Assembly: GCF_029853675.1 (NCBI RefSeq)
Contig: NZ_CP122539.1
Coordinates: 2,623,001 to 2,687,000, forward strand
Reading direction: 5' to 3'
Length of the DNA: 64,000 nucleotides
From: Tenacibaculum tangerinum
GTDB taxonomy: Bacteria > Bacteroidota > Bacteroidia > Flavobacteriales > Flavobacteriaceae
Part shown: piece after piece, positions 45,806 through 54,923 of the stretch
Layout of the letters: each line of letters starts with the position of its first letter
How positions within the stretch are numbered: position 1 is the stretch's first letter
Position numbers and translations under genes: made by a program
Notes under the pieces: generated by a model
Told to the model about the DNA's origin: nothing
Database searches by the model: none
Seen by the model: the letters and a program-made list of their open reading frames with translations, nothing else

Positions 45806-46588
45806 TTATCGATTCTCTTTTTTCTTGGATAACACAAAAAGAATATCATTCGAATAGTAGTAAAATGGTTTCACCTTACCAAGTGTTCTAGACAACCATA
45901 AATCAATCGGTTTAAAATAAGACCATTCCATCACATTTTTTCGTAAGTACATAAACAAACGCCCGAGTTTATTCTCTGGTGTAAAGGATTTAAAAAACAT
46001 GGGGAGAAAAGGAATGATTGATAAAAATCCTACACCTTGAACTTTATCTACAAAAAAGCTCTTTGAAAGCAGCGCCTTCCATTCTTTATGTGTAAGTCTT
46101 ATTTTATGCTCAGGATAATGCAAGTGCGAAAATTTGAATCGATCTAATCGATACATTTGTGGCAGTGTTACGATTACTTTGGTATCTGTTGTTATTAAAT
46201 CACTTATTTCGAGTACTACTTTTTCTAAAACATGACTATCTTCATGTAAGTGTTCAAGTACATCTAAAAGTAATAAAAAATCTGGTTTCCAAGGAAGTAC
46301 TTCTTGAATAGGTTTGGGGTTGAGTAAATCACAAACAAAATCGGGTGCAAAAGAAGCTTCATAATCGACTCCGAAATAGTCAAAATTACATCCAAGGTTT
46401 TTAAGATATCTATAGGTGGTTTTTGTACCACACCCTAATTCTAAAATATTCAACCTTTTAGCATTATAAGACACCAATACATCGTTTACCAAATGAAATT
46501 TTACATGATTAAAAAGGGTATTATCTGGCACAGATAGTAGCTTTTTAACCAAATAGCGAGAGTTTATTTTTGGGGTGCTTTCAGTCAT
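45806..46588 (-). CDS. class I SAM-dependent methyltransferase
   Basis: The 260-residue protein has SAM motif I LNILELGCGTKTTYRYL (about residues 44-60), the acidic end of strand 2 in FGVDYEASF, DFLLLLDVLEHLHEDS (motif for strand 4) and a C-terminal part with a hydrophobic loop (FLSIIPFLPMFFKSF) that may touch a membrane or lipid substrate. Substrate unknown. The SAH-hydrolase-like gene follows, which may process the by-product or share the substrate. Confidence 0.8.
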   Translation of the reverse strand: MTESTPKINSRYLVKKLLSVPDNTLFNHVKFHLVNDVLVSYNAKRLNILELGCGTKTTYRYLKNLGCNFDYFGVDYEASFAPDFVCDLLNPKPIQEVLPWKPDFLLLLDVLEHLHEDSHVLEKVVLEISDLITTDTKVIVTLPQMYRLDRFKFSHLHYPEHKIRLTHKEWKALLSKSFFVDKVQGVGFLSIIPFLPMFFKSFTPENKLGRLFMYLRKNVMEWSYFKPIDLWLSRTLGKVKPFYYYSNDILFVLSKKKENR

Positions 46589-46701
46589 TTTAAAGTTTTA
46601 TAGAACTCCTTAAAAATAGCATCATTTTAAGTGAAAACCCAAAAAATAAATTACCCCGAGGTAAGCATGAGGGAATTAAGCCCTTGGCTATCGACCTGCA
46701 A

Positions 46702-46983
46702 TTAAGTTGTTTCTTTGTTTAAATAGTTGCCTACGAAAAACGTTCCGAAAGGTAATACAGAGAGCAAACATACAATTCCGAAGGTTTTAGTATTCCAGTT
46801 TAGCTCGTATTTTAACATAATGGCTAGCACAATGTAGCCAACAAATAGCAATCCGTGAGGCATGCCTAACATTTTAACATACGTTGGGTCTCCTTGTAGG
46901 TACTTGATTGGCACTGCAACAAAAAGCAGTAAAATATAAGAAATCCCTTCTAAAAAGCTTACGACTCTAAAAAAGTTAATCAT
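46702..46983 (-). CDS. DUF3817 family membrane protein
   Basis: The 93-residue protein has three membrane helices and the motifs FRVVSFLEGISYILLLF, PIKYLQGDP and MPHGLLFVGYIVLAI, which define DUF3817 (YdzA-like). It follows the TonB receptor gene by 11 bp on the same strand. Function unknown. Confidence 0.85.
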   Translation of the reverse strand: MINFFRVVSFLEGISYILLLFVAVPIKYLQGDPTYVKMLGMPHGLLFVGYIVLAIMLKYELNWNTKTFGIVCLLSVLPFGTFFVGNYLNKETT

Positions 46984-46994
46984 GGGTGTTTTTC

Positions 46995-49460
46995 TTAAAA
47001 ATTGGTTAGCAAAGATACTGAAATATTACGCCCTGGAGCCGAAATTCCCGAAGCAAATTCTTTATAATGCTCATCAAACACATTAGATAATTGAGCTTGT
47101 AAAGCAATATTTTTTGTGAATTGATATTTCCCATACAACCCAACAGTCATCCAACTAGGAGTTCCGTAATATTTATTAATGTCTTCGGTAGCTTCTGGGT
47201 TTACAACGGGTGTTTGTTCATGGTTGTCAATACCTTCAGTAATATTATACGATGAAATATCTTTCTTTGCATTAAAAACTAAGTTAGCTCCTCCTTCAAA
47301 CTTATTATTTGCATAACTTATGTCAAAACGACCAAATAAGGGTGGTATAGACGACATTGGTTCGTTGGTGTCATACGCCTTGCCGTAGGTGTAGGTAACA
47401 AAACCTGAAGTATTCCAATTTCTGTGTAGTTTTCCTTGATAACTTAAGGTGGCACCCGTTACATAAGCCTGTCCTTTATTTACATTTGCGACAATTTCTC
47501 CCTCTTCTCCATCATACTCGATAGTTGAGTTTCCTTTCAACTGAAAATTCTCTCTGTAAATATAATTATTCAACAGGGTATAATACACATTGGCTCCCAC
47601 TCTAAACTTTTTATTGTTAAAGTATTTTTGAGCTCCAATTTCAGCATTGTATGCGTGCTCAGGTTTTAGGCCTGTGTTCGGTACGGTTACTCTTCCGTTT
47701 TTCTCTCTTATTTTCCCAACGTCGTCAATATTTGGTGAACGAAAACCAGAGGACAACACGGTGTTTAATTGCCAATTTTTCGTAGGTTTATATACATAAC
47801 CTATCGTAGCTGTGATAGATTGATTGTCTAGCTCAATATGATTTTGAGGAATATCGATAAACGTTTCGTCTAACCACCTTGCTTCCAACACTGTATGGGT
47901 TCCTCGAATACCTGTATTTAGGGTTGATTTATTGTTAATATCCTGACGATAGTCTATATAAAATGCAGTGCTTAAATAACTACTTCCTCCATCAGGATAA
48001 CGAGACTGCACGGTAAAATCGCCATCAAAACCTATAATTTTATGATCTTTAAATCGCAATGTTTTTCCGTAAGAAGTAGAGGCAACATCGTTGTAGGCGA
48101 CTTCAATTCCGTATCCTAAATTTCTATGCGCTGCTAACGGAACAGAGAAGTCTCCATTTAAACTAAAAACATCAACAGCTTCTTCTCTGTAAGACCGGTC
48201 TAAACTCCCGAATTTTCGTTGAATACGACTTTCTTTTATATGCTGATACGCTAAAGTAATCGTTCCGCTTTCCATCCATTTTTTCTTCGGATTGATAAGT
48301 AATTGCGGAGAAACTAACAAGCGTTCTTGCGGACCATAATACCATTCGGCAAAATTTAAACTTCCGTTTTTTAACTCGGTTAGCTTATCAAATCGAGGTA
48401 TATTTGAAGAAATTGAATACTGTAAATTCAACTTAAAATCAGTGTTTTCTGAAAAAGGAACATAGAATTTTTGTAATACGTCTGTTTGACTGTAGCTCGT
48501 ATTTCTTTGTAAGTTTGGGTCTGTGTTTACCACAGGGGTATCGTTATAATACCTACTGGTATTGTTGGAATAAAAAGGAACTTTTCCCCAATCACTAAAA
48601 CCATGTGAGCGGTTTTTTCCCATTTTTAAATCATTAAAATTGCTGTAAGCTACACTTGTAAAAGAAGCCCATTTTTGAAATCTTAACTCTGTAGAAACGA
48701 CATTGGTTACCTCATTATTTACAGAGCTGTATCGTAAAAATGTATTTCCTGTAACCTCACTTTCTTCTTCCGATAGTTTGGGAGTTTTCGTGTAATAATG
48801 AATCACCCCTCCTAATGCATCAGAACCATAAATTACTGAAGACGGCCCGAAAACAACCTCTGTTCTGTCTAATAAATTTGGAGCTACTGTAATCGAGTTT
48901 TGCAGGTGTCCTTTTCGGTAAATGGCATTGTTCATACGAACACCATCAACGACCAAAAGCACTCGGTTACTTTCCATACCTCGTAAAACAGGACTCCCTC
49001 CTCCAAACTGTGATCTCTGTACTTTAATTCCAGGTACTGCCGATAGCAAATCTGCCGAAGTTTGTGGTGATAATTTCTCTATTTGTTTTGAAGAAACTAC
49101 CGCAATTTGTTCTGCAATGCGATTTGTTTTCTCTTTATTTTTAAAAACTGACACAACCACCTCATCTAACTGTTCAGAATTTTTAGATAAAAAAACATGG
49201 TAGTTATTACTTTTTATAGCCGATTTTTTCTCTTTAAACTCTGCATACGATACATGAGAAAAAATAAGCAGTTCGTTTTGTTTAAATTGAGAAACATTTA
49301 CTTTACCAATCCTATCACTTACCGCCGAGATCGTTTTGTTGGTATTAAATACCGCAACGCCCTCTACAGGTTTTCCTGTTTCTGCATCGAAAATAGTTAT
49401 TGTTTGGGAAAATATGGTACTTACAAGTAGTAAAAAAAATACAGTAATTCTGTGTTTCAT
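46995..49460 (-). CDS. TonB-dependent receptor with CarboxypepD_reg-like N-terminus
   Basis: The 821-residue protein has a signal peptide (cut near IFS), a carboxypeptidase-regulatory-like domain (TITIFDAETGKPVEGVAVFN, residues 20-95), a plug (about 110-230; SAVPGIKVQRSQFGGG, VLRGMESNRVLLVVDGVRMN, GPSSVIYGSDALGGVIHYY) and a barrel ending in SVSLLTNF. The plug motif is that of siderophore/heme/cobalamin-type receptors rather than SusC. The ligand cannot be told. It begins one base after the recO stop. Confidence 0.92.
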   Translation of the reverse strand: MKHRITVFFLLLVSTIFSQTITIFDAETGKPVEGVAVFNTNKTISAVSDRIGKVNVSQFKQNELLIFSHVSYAEFKEKKSAIKSNNYHVFLSKNSEQLDEVVVSVFKNKEKTNRIAEQIAVVSSKQIEKLSPQTSADLLSAVPGIKVQRSQFGGGSPVLRGMESNRVLLVVDGVRMNNAIYRKGHLQNSITVAPNLLDRTEVVFGPSSVIYGSDALGGVIHYYTKTPKLSEEESEVTGNTFLRYSSVNNEVTNVVSTELRFQKWASFTSVAYSNFNDLKMGKNRSHGFSDWGKVPFYSNNTSRYYNDTPVVNTDPNLQRNTSYSQTDVLQKFYVPFSENTDFKLNLQYSISSNIPRFDKLTELKNGSLNFAEWYYGPQERLLVSPQLLINPKKKWMESGTITLAYQHIKESRIQRKFGSLDRSYREEAVDVFSLNGDFSVPLAAHRNLGYGIEVAYNDVASTSYGKTLRFKDHKIIGFDGDFTVQSRYPDGGSSYLSTAFYIDYRQDINNKSTLNTGIRGTHTVLEARWLDETFIDIPQNHIELDNQSITATIGYVYKPTKNWQLNTVLSSGFRSPNIDDVGKIREKNGRVTVPNTGLKPEHAYNAEIGAQKYFNNKKFRVGANVYYTLLNNYIYRENFQLKGNSTIEYDGEEGEIVANVNKGQAYVTGATLSYQGKLHRNWNTSGFVTYTYGKAYDTNEPMSSIPPLFGRFDISYANNKFEGGANLVFNAKKDISSYNITEGIDNHEQTPVVNPEATEDINKYYGTPSWMTVGLYGKYQFTKNIALQAQLSNVFDEHYKEFASGISAPGRNISVSLLTNF

Positions 49461-49461
49461 A

Positions 49462-50184
49462 TTAATTAAATACAGTTTCTAAAACGTTTAGTGATTTAGG
49501 TCTTCTAAATCCTTCCAAATGTAATTCGTAATACTCAACTATGATTTGGAGAATTGTTTGTCTTTCTTTTTTTGAATACGATATTGAGTTTATTGTATCA
49601 AAATTTATGCCTAACATACTTTTAAAAAGAGCTATTTCTTTTCCAGAAAGTGTTAACTTTTCATATCCAACATTGGTAAATCTTCCATCTAGCAAATTAA
49701 ATGTTTCTTTTTCAATGTTAGAAGTGTCTGGATAGAACCCTAAATACTTGGTTAAATTCAATAAAAACAGCAAATGAAAGTTCGCTACATGACTGTGTGT
49801 ATCTAACCAAATTAATGATGTTTCGATATAATTATACAATGGTACATTCTCTTCTTCTTCTTGAAGAATAGAAGACAATACCTCTGACAAAAATAGCATA
49901 ATCGTTTGTTTTACTACGGAAGTATGAACCGTTTCGTAAGGATATACTACCTGCCCCTCTTTAATAGCGTTTAGCGAACTTTTACTGTTATGATTTGCTA
50001 CAAGGTTTAGTTGTGTTAGTGGTTGAAAATAGGCTGGTTTTAACTTTCCTTTTTTTGCTTTTAGCACTCCTTTTATCATGTATGATTTAATACCCTCTTG
50101 CAAGGTAAGACACTTAACAATTAAACTGGTATCTCCATATTTAAGGCTACTTAAAACAATGGCTTTTGTGGTAATAACTGCCAT
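49462..50184 (-). CDS. recO: DNA repair protein RecO
   Basis: The 240-residue protein has the RecO layout: an OB fold (AVITTKAIVLSSLKYGDTSL, SYMIKGVLKAKKGKLKPAYF), then helices, without the four-cysteine zinc site found in some relatives (FYPDTSNIEKETFNLLDGRF at that place). RecO loads RecA and anneals strands in the RecFOR path. It heads a minus-strand operon with the TonB receptor and the DUF3817 gene. Confidence 0.93.
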   Translation of the reverse strand: MAVITTKAIVLSSLKYGDTSLIVKCLTLQEGIKSYMIKGVLKAKKGKLKPAYFQPLTQLNLVANHNSKSSLNAIKEGQVVYPYETVHTSVVKQTIMLFLSEVLSSILQEEEENVPLYNYIETSLIWLDTHSHVANFHLLFLLNLTKYLGFYPDTSNIEKETFNLLDGRFTNVGYEKLTLSGKEIALFKSMLGINFDTINSISYSKKERQTILQIIVEYYELHLEGFRRPKSLNVLETVFN

Positions 50185-50214
50185 TTAGCTACACTTTTTT
50201 TAAAAATCATCGCC

Positions 50215-50222
50215 CAAAGATA
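50215..50222 (-). promoter_or_regulatory. promoter -7 box of recO
   Basis: The minus strand reads TATCTTTG, 31 bp before the start codon, divergent to the CYTH promoter. Confidence 0.6.
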
Positions 50223-50255
50223 TTCATTAATATCAACAAAAATGGTACATTCGTA

Positions 50256-50263
50256 TAAATTTG
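50256..50263 (+). promoter_or_regulatory. promoter -7 box of the CYTH gene
   Basis: TAAATTTG lies 12 bases before the ATG at 50276 and downstream of the frame start at 50242, which supports 50276 as the real start. Confidence 0.6.
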
Positions 50264-50275
50264 ATTCCGTTTTGT

Positions 50276-50763
50276 ATGGCAATAGAAATAGAGCGAAAAT
50301 TTTTAGTTACATCGATAGACTTCAAAAAAAAGCTTTTGAAAAAAACTACATCAAACAAGGGTTTTTAAATTCAGATAAAGAACGTATCGTTCGTGTTCGA
50401 ATAAAAAATAACGAAGGTTTCTTAACCATTAAAGGTCCCTCAAACGCCAATGGAACTACTCGTTTTGAGTGGGAAAAAGAGATTGATAAAAACGATGCTG
50501 AGCATCTTTTTAGTTTATGTGAAAAAGGACATATTGAAAAATACCGATACCTAGTAAAAGTAGATCATCACATTTTTGAAGTCGATGAATTTTTAGGAGA
50601 AAATAGTGGATTGATAATAGCGGAAGTGGAGTTACAAGATGAGAATGAGTTTTTTACCAAACCCGAATGGCTAGGTAAAGAAGTTACAGGAGTTGCGAAA
50701 TACTACAACTCTAACCTTAGTAAAAACCCCTATGCCCAATGGTTTACACATAAAAATAAATAG
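50276..50763 (+). pseudogene. CYTH domain protein, frameshifted in an A8 run
   Basis: The ATG at 50276 gives MAIEIERKFLVTSIDFKK, the CYTH signature E-x-E-R-K-F-L-V. This frame stops at GGGTTTTTAA near 50370. After the run of eight A (50324-50331) the -1 frame continues with AFEKNYIKQGFLNSDKERIV, the RVRI strand, GFLTIKGPSNANGTTRFEWE, the metal/triphosphate residues and KNPYAQW to 50763. With nine A the protein would be a standard CYTH enzyme of about 160 residues (inorganic triphosphatase or adenylate-cyclase class IV type). The 3' end overlaps the convergent hemolysin III gene by 20 bp. Confidence 0.9.
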
Positions 50764-51385
50764 CTATAAAATGGCTTATGCTTCCTAACAACACAAAAAC
50801 GTGGAAAATAGCATGATTGTATTGTAGCCTTTTGATGGAATAAAAAATAGCTCCGACGGTATAAAAAATACCTCCTAAAAAAAGAAATTGTAATCCTTCG
50901 CTAGATAGGTTTTTCATTAAGGGTTTGATAAAAAAAACTACTTGCCACCCCATTAATAAATACAGCACTGTTGAAAGTTTATCGAATTTTCCTGTAAAAA
51001 AAAGCTTTAAAACAACACCCAATAGTGCAAACAGCCAAACAAGAATAAACATATACCCTCCTAATTTTGGCGGTAATACCACTAAACAAAAGGGCGTATA
51101 AGTTCCTGCAATTAATACGTAAATAGCTGCATGGTCAAAGATATTTAGCTTTCTTCTACGTTTTGGCTCTTTAGCAGCATGGTAAAAAGTAGATGCTGCG
51201 TAGAGAATTAATAAACTTAATCCGTAAATACAAAAACTGGCTGCTTGCCAAAAATTAGCATAGCTAAGTGCTTTTTGTACAAGAAAGGGAAACGCTACAA
51301 TACTCAACAATAAACCAAGTCCGTGCGTTAATATATTCAGTCTTTCTTCTTCTTTGCTATAACGGTGATTTAAATTCTCGGTCAT
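50744..51385 (-). CDS. hemolysin III family (PAQR) membrane protein
   Basis: The 213-residue protein has seven membrane helices and the PAQR metal motifs: ERLNILTHGLGLLLS, STFYHAAKEPKRRRKLNIFDHAAIY (two parts) and HAIFHVFVLLGSISHF with the C-terminal histidines. Bacterial members are called hemolysin III but probably act as lipid hydrolases or membrane-fluidity factors. Its start lies inside the end of the acyltransferase gene (29-bp overlap), so the pair is coupled. Confidence 0.92.
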   Translation of the reverse strand: MTENLNHRYSKEEERLNILTHGLGLLLSIVAFPFLVQKALSYANFWQAASFCIYGLSLLILYAASTFYHAAKEPKRRRKLNIFDHAAIYVLIAGTYTPFCLVVLPPKLGGYMFILVWLFALLGVVLKLFFTGKFDKLSTVLYLLMGWQVVFFIKPLMKNLSSEGLQFLFLGGIFYTVGAIFYSIKRLQYNHAIFHVFVLLGSISHFIAIYFYV

Positions 51386-52151
51386 TGTGTAATCGGTTGG
51401 TATCTTTCATATACAACTCATCATTAATCAATTCATTGTATATGGTATTAAAGGTTTTTTCTTTGAGTTTCTTTTTGTCTTTCATAACCAAATTCTTGGT
51501 TTCAATAAATTTACATTGTTTTACTCTGAATGTTCCTGGATGTCCTTTAAAAAAATCCCAAGAAAACAAGCGTTTACAATCGTAATATACCTGAGGCACA
51601 ATGGGTATTTGATGTTCTATAGCCAAACTAAACGCTCCGTTTTTAAAGGGAGCTAATATAATATTTTCAGTAGGCACCAAGCCTTCAGGAAAAATAGCAA
51701 CACTGGTTCCGTTTTTTAATCTTTTGTGTGCTTCTTCATATACCTGTTTTCTGCTTTCTGCATCACTTCTGTCCACCACAATAACGACTTTCTTATAAAA
51801 AAACCCAAAAATGGGTAGTTTTTCCAATTCCTTTTTTCCTACAAAAACTATGGGGTTTTTACTCATCGCTATCAGCACCCAAGGATCTAACAAAGAGGCA
51901 TGATTCGCACAAAACAGATAACTTTTATCGCTGTGTATTTCCTGCTCTTTTTCAACTTTTAAACGAAAACCCATTCCGTATATCAGAAGAAAAGCCCACG
52001 CTCTTACCACTTTCCAAAAAATAGGATAATATTTTTCACTCGAAGTAAGAATGAGCATAAATGGCGCCATGATAAGTACCGTAATAATTATAAGTAAGTA
52101 AAACCAAATACGCCAAACCAATCGAAGTGGAAAAAGTAGATATCTAATCAT
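51357..52151 (-). CDS. 1-acyl-sn-glycerol-3-phosphate acyltransferase (PlsC-like)
   Basis: The 264-residue protein has an N-terminal membrane anchor (FYLLIIITVLIMAPFMLILT), the acyltransferase motif NHASLLDPW (H-x4-D, near residue 82), the G/R-x motif VDRSDAESR and FPEGLVPTEN (motif III). It would acylate lysophosphatidate to phosphatidate. It precedes and overlaps the hemolysin III gene. Confidence 0.92.
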   Translation of the reverse strand: MIRYLLFPLRLVWRIWFYLLIIITVLIMAPFMLILTSSEKYYPIFWKVVRAWAFLLIYGMGFRLKVEKEQEIHSDKSYLFCANHASLLDPWVLIAMSKNPIVFVGKKELEKLPIFGFFYKKVVIVVDRSDAESRKQVYEEAHKRLKNGTSVAIFPEGLVPTENIILAPFKNGAFSLAIEHQIPIVPQVYYDCKRLFSWDFFKGHPGTFRVKQCKFIETKNLVMKDKKKLKEKTFNTIYNELINDELYMKDTNRLHNDREFKSPL

Positions 52152-52195
52152 AGATGCGAATGTAGTAATTTCTTTTGTTTGATAAATTTTAACCT

Positions 52196-52203
52196 TACTT
52201 TTG
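52196..52203 (+). promoter_or_regulatory. promoter -7 box of trpS
   Basis: TACTTTTG matches TAnnTTTG, 42 bp before the start codon. Confidence 0.6.
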
Positions 52204-52245
52204 CTTGCTTAAAAGTATTTATTAAATCCTTTTCAAAACATATTT

Positions 52246-53214
52246 ATGTCAAGAATTTTAACAGGTGTACAAAGTACAGGAACCCCACATTTAGGAAATT
52301 TATTAGGAGCCATTTTACCTGCTATTGAAATGGCAAATGATTCGAAAAACGAATCGTTTATTTTCATTGCCGATATGCACTCTTTAACTCAAATTAAAGA
52401 CGGAAATGAATTGCGAGAAAACACCTACAGTGTGGCTGCTACTTGGCTTGCCTGTGGTATTGACATTAACAGAACGGTGTTTTATCGCCAAAGCGATATT
52501 CCTGAAGTTACGGAGTTAACTTGGTATTTGAGCTGCTTTTTTCCGTACCAACGCTTAACACTAGCACACGGTTTTAAAGACAAAGCCGACCGTTTAGCTG
52601 ATGTAAATGCTGGTTTATTTAGCTACCCAATGTTAATGGCTGCCGATATTTTATTATACGACGCGGAGATTGTACCGGTAGGAAAAGATCAGTTACAACA
52701 TTTAGAAATGACCCGCGATGTGGCTAACAGATTTAATAATATTGTAGGAGACACCTTAGTTCCGCCACAGGCAAAAGTGAATGAAAACACCAAATTAGTT
52801 CCTGGAACGGATGGTGAAAAAATGAGTAAGTCTCGAAATAATTTTATTAATATTTTCTTGCCAGATAAAAAATTACGCAAGCAAATTATGGGTATTCAAA
52901 CGGATAGCAAAGCTTTAGAAGACCCTAAAGACCCTGATACCGATACCATTTTTGCGTTGTATAAGTTACTCGCTTCTGATGAGCAAATTGCTGAAATGCG
53001 TGCAAATTACGAAGGTGGAAATTATGGTTACGGACATGCAAAGCAAGCTTTATATGAATTGATTGTAGAAAAATTTGCTGATGTACGCTCTAAGTACCAT
53101 CACTATATGGAAAATCGTCATGAAATTGACGAAGCATTGGCTGTTGGAGCAGAAAAAGCTCGTATCGTTGCCAACGATGTACTAAAAAGAGTTCGAAGTA
53201 AAGTTGGATATTAA
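52246..53214 (+). CDS. trpS: tryptophan--tRNA ligase
   Basis: The 322-residue class I synthetase shows the HIGH variant TGTPHLGNLLGA near the N-terminus, the specificity region ADILLYDAEIVPVGKDQLQH and the KMSKS loop GEKMSKSRNN. Length is normal. It is followed by a small lipoprotein gene after 46 bp. Confidence 0.97.
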   Translation: MSRILTGVQSTGTPHLGNLLGAILPAIEMANDSKNESFIFIADMHSLTQIKDGNELRENTYSVAATWLACGIDINRTVFYRQSDIPEVTELTWYLSCFFPYQRLTLAHGFKDKADRLADVNAGLFSYPMLMAADILLYDAEIVPVGKDQLQHLEMTRDVANRFNNIVGDTLVPPQAKVNENTKLVPGTDGEKMSKSRNNFINIFLPDKKLRKQIMGIQTDSKALEDPKDPDTDTIFALYKLLASDEQIAEMRANYEGGNYGYGHAKQALYELIVEKFADVRSKYHHYMENRHEIDEALAVGAEKARIVANDVLKRVRSKVGY

Positions 53215-53260
53215 TTCTAGAGAAGAGAAACCAGAACAAAAGTTAAAACAGTATTAAATT

Positions 53261-53566
53261 ATGAAAAAATTAATTTTTATTTTTTTCTTAGGAATACTAG
53301 CCTGTGCTAATCCTAAAGAAAAAACACAACTAGTAGAAGCTTCATGCGGTCAATGTAAATTTGGTTTAGATAGCCAAAATGGATGTGATTTAGCAGTAAA
53401 AATAGATGGAAACGCCTATTTTGTTGATGGTGCTAAAATTGATGATTTTGGTGATGCGCACGATGAAAATATAGGGTTTTGTAATGTCGTTAGAAAAGCT
53501 GAGGTTACTGGAAAAATTGAAGGCAATCGTTTTAAAGCTTCTTCTTTTAAAATAGTGGAAGAATAG
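53261..53566 (+). CDS. small lipoprotein (DUF6370-like)
   Basis: The 101-residue product has a lipoprotein signal (LGILAC, Cys15), then a Cys-x2-Cys motif in EASCGQCKFGL with further cysteines (GCDLAV and GFCNVV), suggesting a metal site or disulfides. I assign it to DUF6370 from memory of the C-G-Q-C-x-F-G motif. Function unknown; location is the periplasm. Confidence 0.65.
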   Translation: MKKLIFIFFLGILACANPKEKTQLVEASCGQCKFGLDSQNGCDLAVKIDGNAYFVDGAKIDDFGDAHDENIGFCNVVRKAEVTGKIEGNRFKASSFKIVEE

Positions 53567-53612
53567 TTTTTAGCCGTATAGAAACAAAATTCTAAATTTT
53601 AGAAAAATTATT

Positions 53613-54863
53613 ATGAAAAGAATTTTATCTTATTTAGCAATTTTTATTGCTACCATGAATTGCTATGCTCAGATTACCTTTGAGAAAGGATATTTTATCT
53701 CCAATCAAGGAGAAAGAGTTGAATGTTTAATTAAAAATGTAGACTGGAAAGATAGCCCAGAAGAATTTATATATAAAGAAACCTCTACTTCTTCTCCTAA
53801 AACAAACAAAATTAACTATGTTAAAGAATTTGGAGTTTATAATTTTTCGAAATATATCAAAGCGTATGTAAATATCGATAAATCTAGTGATCTGCCTGAG
53901 AGTTTTTCAGATGTTAGAAATCCAATATTTGAAAAAGAAACCTTGTTTTTAAAAGTATTAATTGAAGGTGATGCAAGTTTGTTTTATTACGGTAATCGTA
54001 ATTTAAAAAGATTTTTCTTTAAAAAAGATAATGACACAATAAAACAGTTTATTCATAAAAAATACCTGTCCTCCAATGGTGGTGTTAAAACAGGTAGTAT
54101 ACATATTAATGAGAGATATAAACAACAAATTTCCAACTCTTTTAAATGCAGTAAAATTTCCATAAAACAAATCGAGTCTTTATCATATAAAGAAAGTAGT
54201 TTGAGCAATTTCTTCATTAAGTACAACCAATGCAAAAACGCTGAATTCAAACAATTTAACAAAAATAAAAACAAAAGTTCATTTGAATTAACTGCTAAAA
54301 TAGGTTTAAACAACTCTTCTTTACAATCTAATGACGAAAGTTATAACGATAATAATAGAAATACTAGAAGTGTTAATTATGGATCAAAAACAGGTATGCG
54401 TTTTGGTTTAGAGGGAGAGCTTATCTTACCTTTTAACAGAAACAAGTGGAGTTTGTTTTTAGAGGGTAGTTATCAATATTTTAAAAAACAAAAAACTACT
54501 GAAAGTGACTTTGTGGTTGGTGGAGTACTGATTCATGAAACCGACTACAAATCAATAGAAGCTGTTTTGGGTCTAAAATATTATTTCTTTTTAAATGAAA
54601 AATCTAAAATAGCAATAGCTTTAGGTTATTTACAAGATACACCTATAAATTCTACCATTGTTATTGAAAGGAAAGATGGAACTACTTTTGATTTCTTAGA
54701 AATTGGAGGAGGAAGTAGTTTGGTTATAGCAACTGCATATGAATATAACAAATACAGTATCGAATTAAGATATAATAGTCGAAATTTATATGCGAATAGT
54801 TATACTCCTTGGTTATTTGATTATAATTCTTTAAGTTTAAATATAGGTTATACTATATTTTAA
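53613..54863 (+). CDS. predicted outer-membrane beta-barrel protein of unknown function
   Basis: The 416-residue protein has a signal peptide (cut near CYA), a soluble N-terminal half (FEKGYFISNQGERVECLIKN, typical of a family seen often in Flavobacteriia), and a C-terminal half of alternating aromatic strands (SLFLEGSYQYFKK, ALGYLQDTP, SIELRYNSRNLYAN) that ends in GYTIF, as outer-membrane barrels do. No enzyme motif. A strong terminator follows. Confidence 0.7.
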   Translation: MKRILSYLAIFIATMNCYAQITFEKGYFISNQGERVECLIKNVDWKDSPEEFIYKETSTSSPKTNKINYVKEFGVYNFSKYIKAYVNIDKSSDLPESFSDVRNPIFEKETLFLKVLIEGDASLFYYGNRNLKRFFFKKDNDTIKQFIHKKYLSSNGGVKTGSIHINERYKQQISNSFKCSKISIKQIESLSYKESSLSNFFIKYNQCKNAEFKQFNKNKNKSSFELTAKIGLNNSSLQSNDESYNDNNRNTRSVNYGSKTGMRFGLEGELILPFNRNKWSLFLEGSYQYFKKQKTTESDFVVGGVLIHETDYKSIEAVLGLKYYFFLNEKSKIAIALGYLQDTPINSTIVIERKDGTTFDFLEIGGGSSLVIATAYEYNKYSIELRYNSRNLYANSYTPWLFDYNSLSLNIGYTIF

Positions 54864-54870
54864 TAAAATA

Positions 54871-54906
54871 AAAATCCGAAGTCAAGATTGACTTCGGATT
54901 TTTTGT
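54871..54906. terminator. bidirectional terminator
   Basis: Arms 54871-54884 and 54889-54902 form a perfect 14-bp stem (core ATCCGAAGTCA) with a four-base loop and A/T tails, between convergent genes. Confidence 0.85.
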
Positions 54907-54923
54907 TATATTCTTTATTCAAA

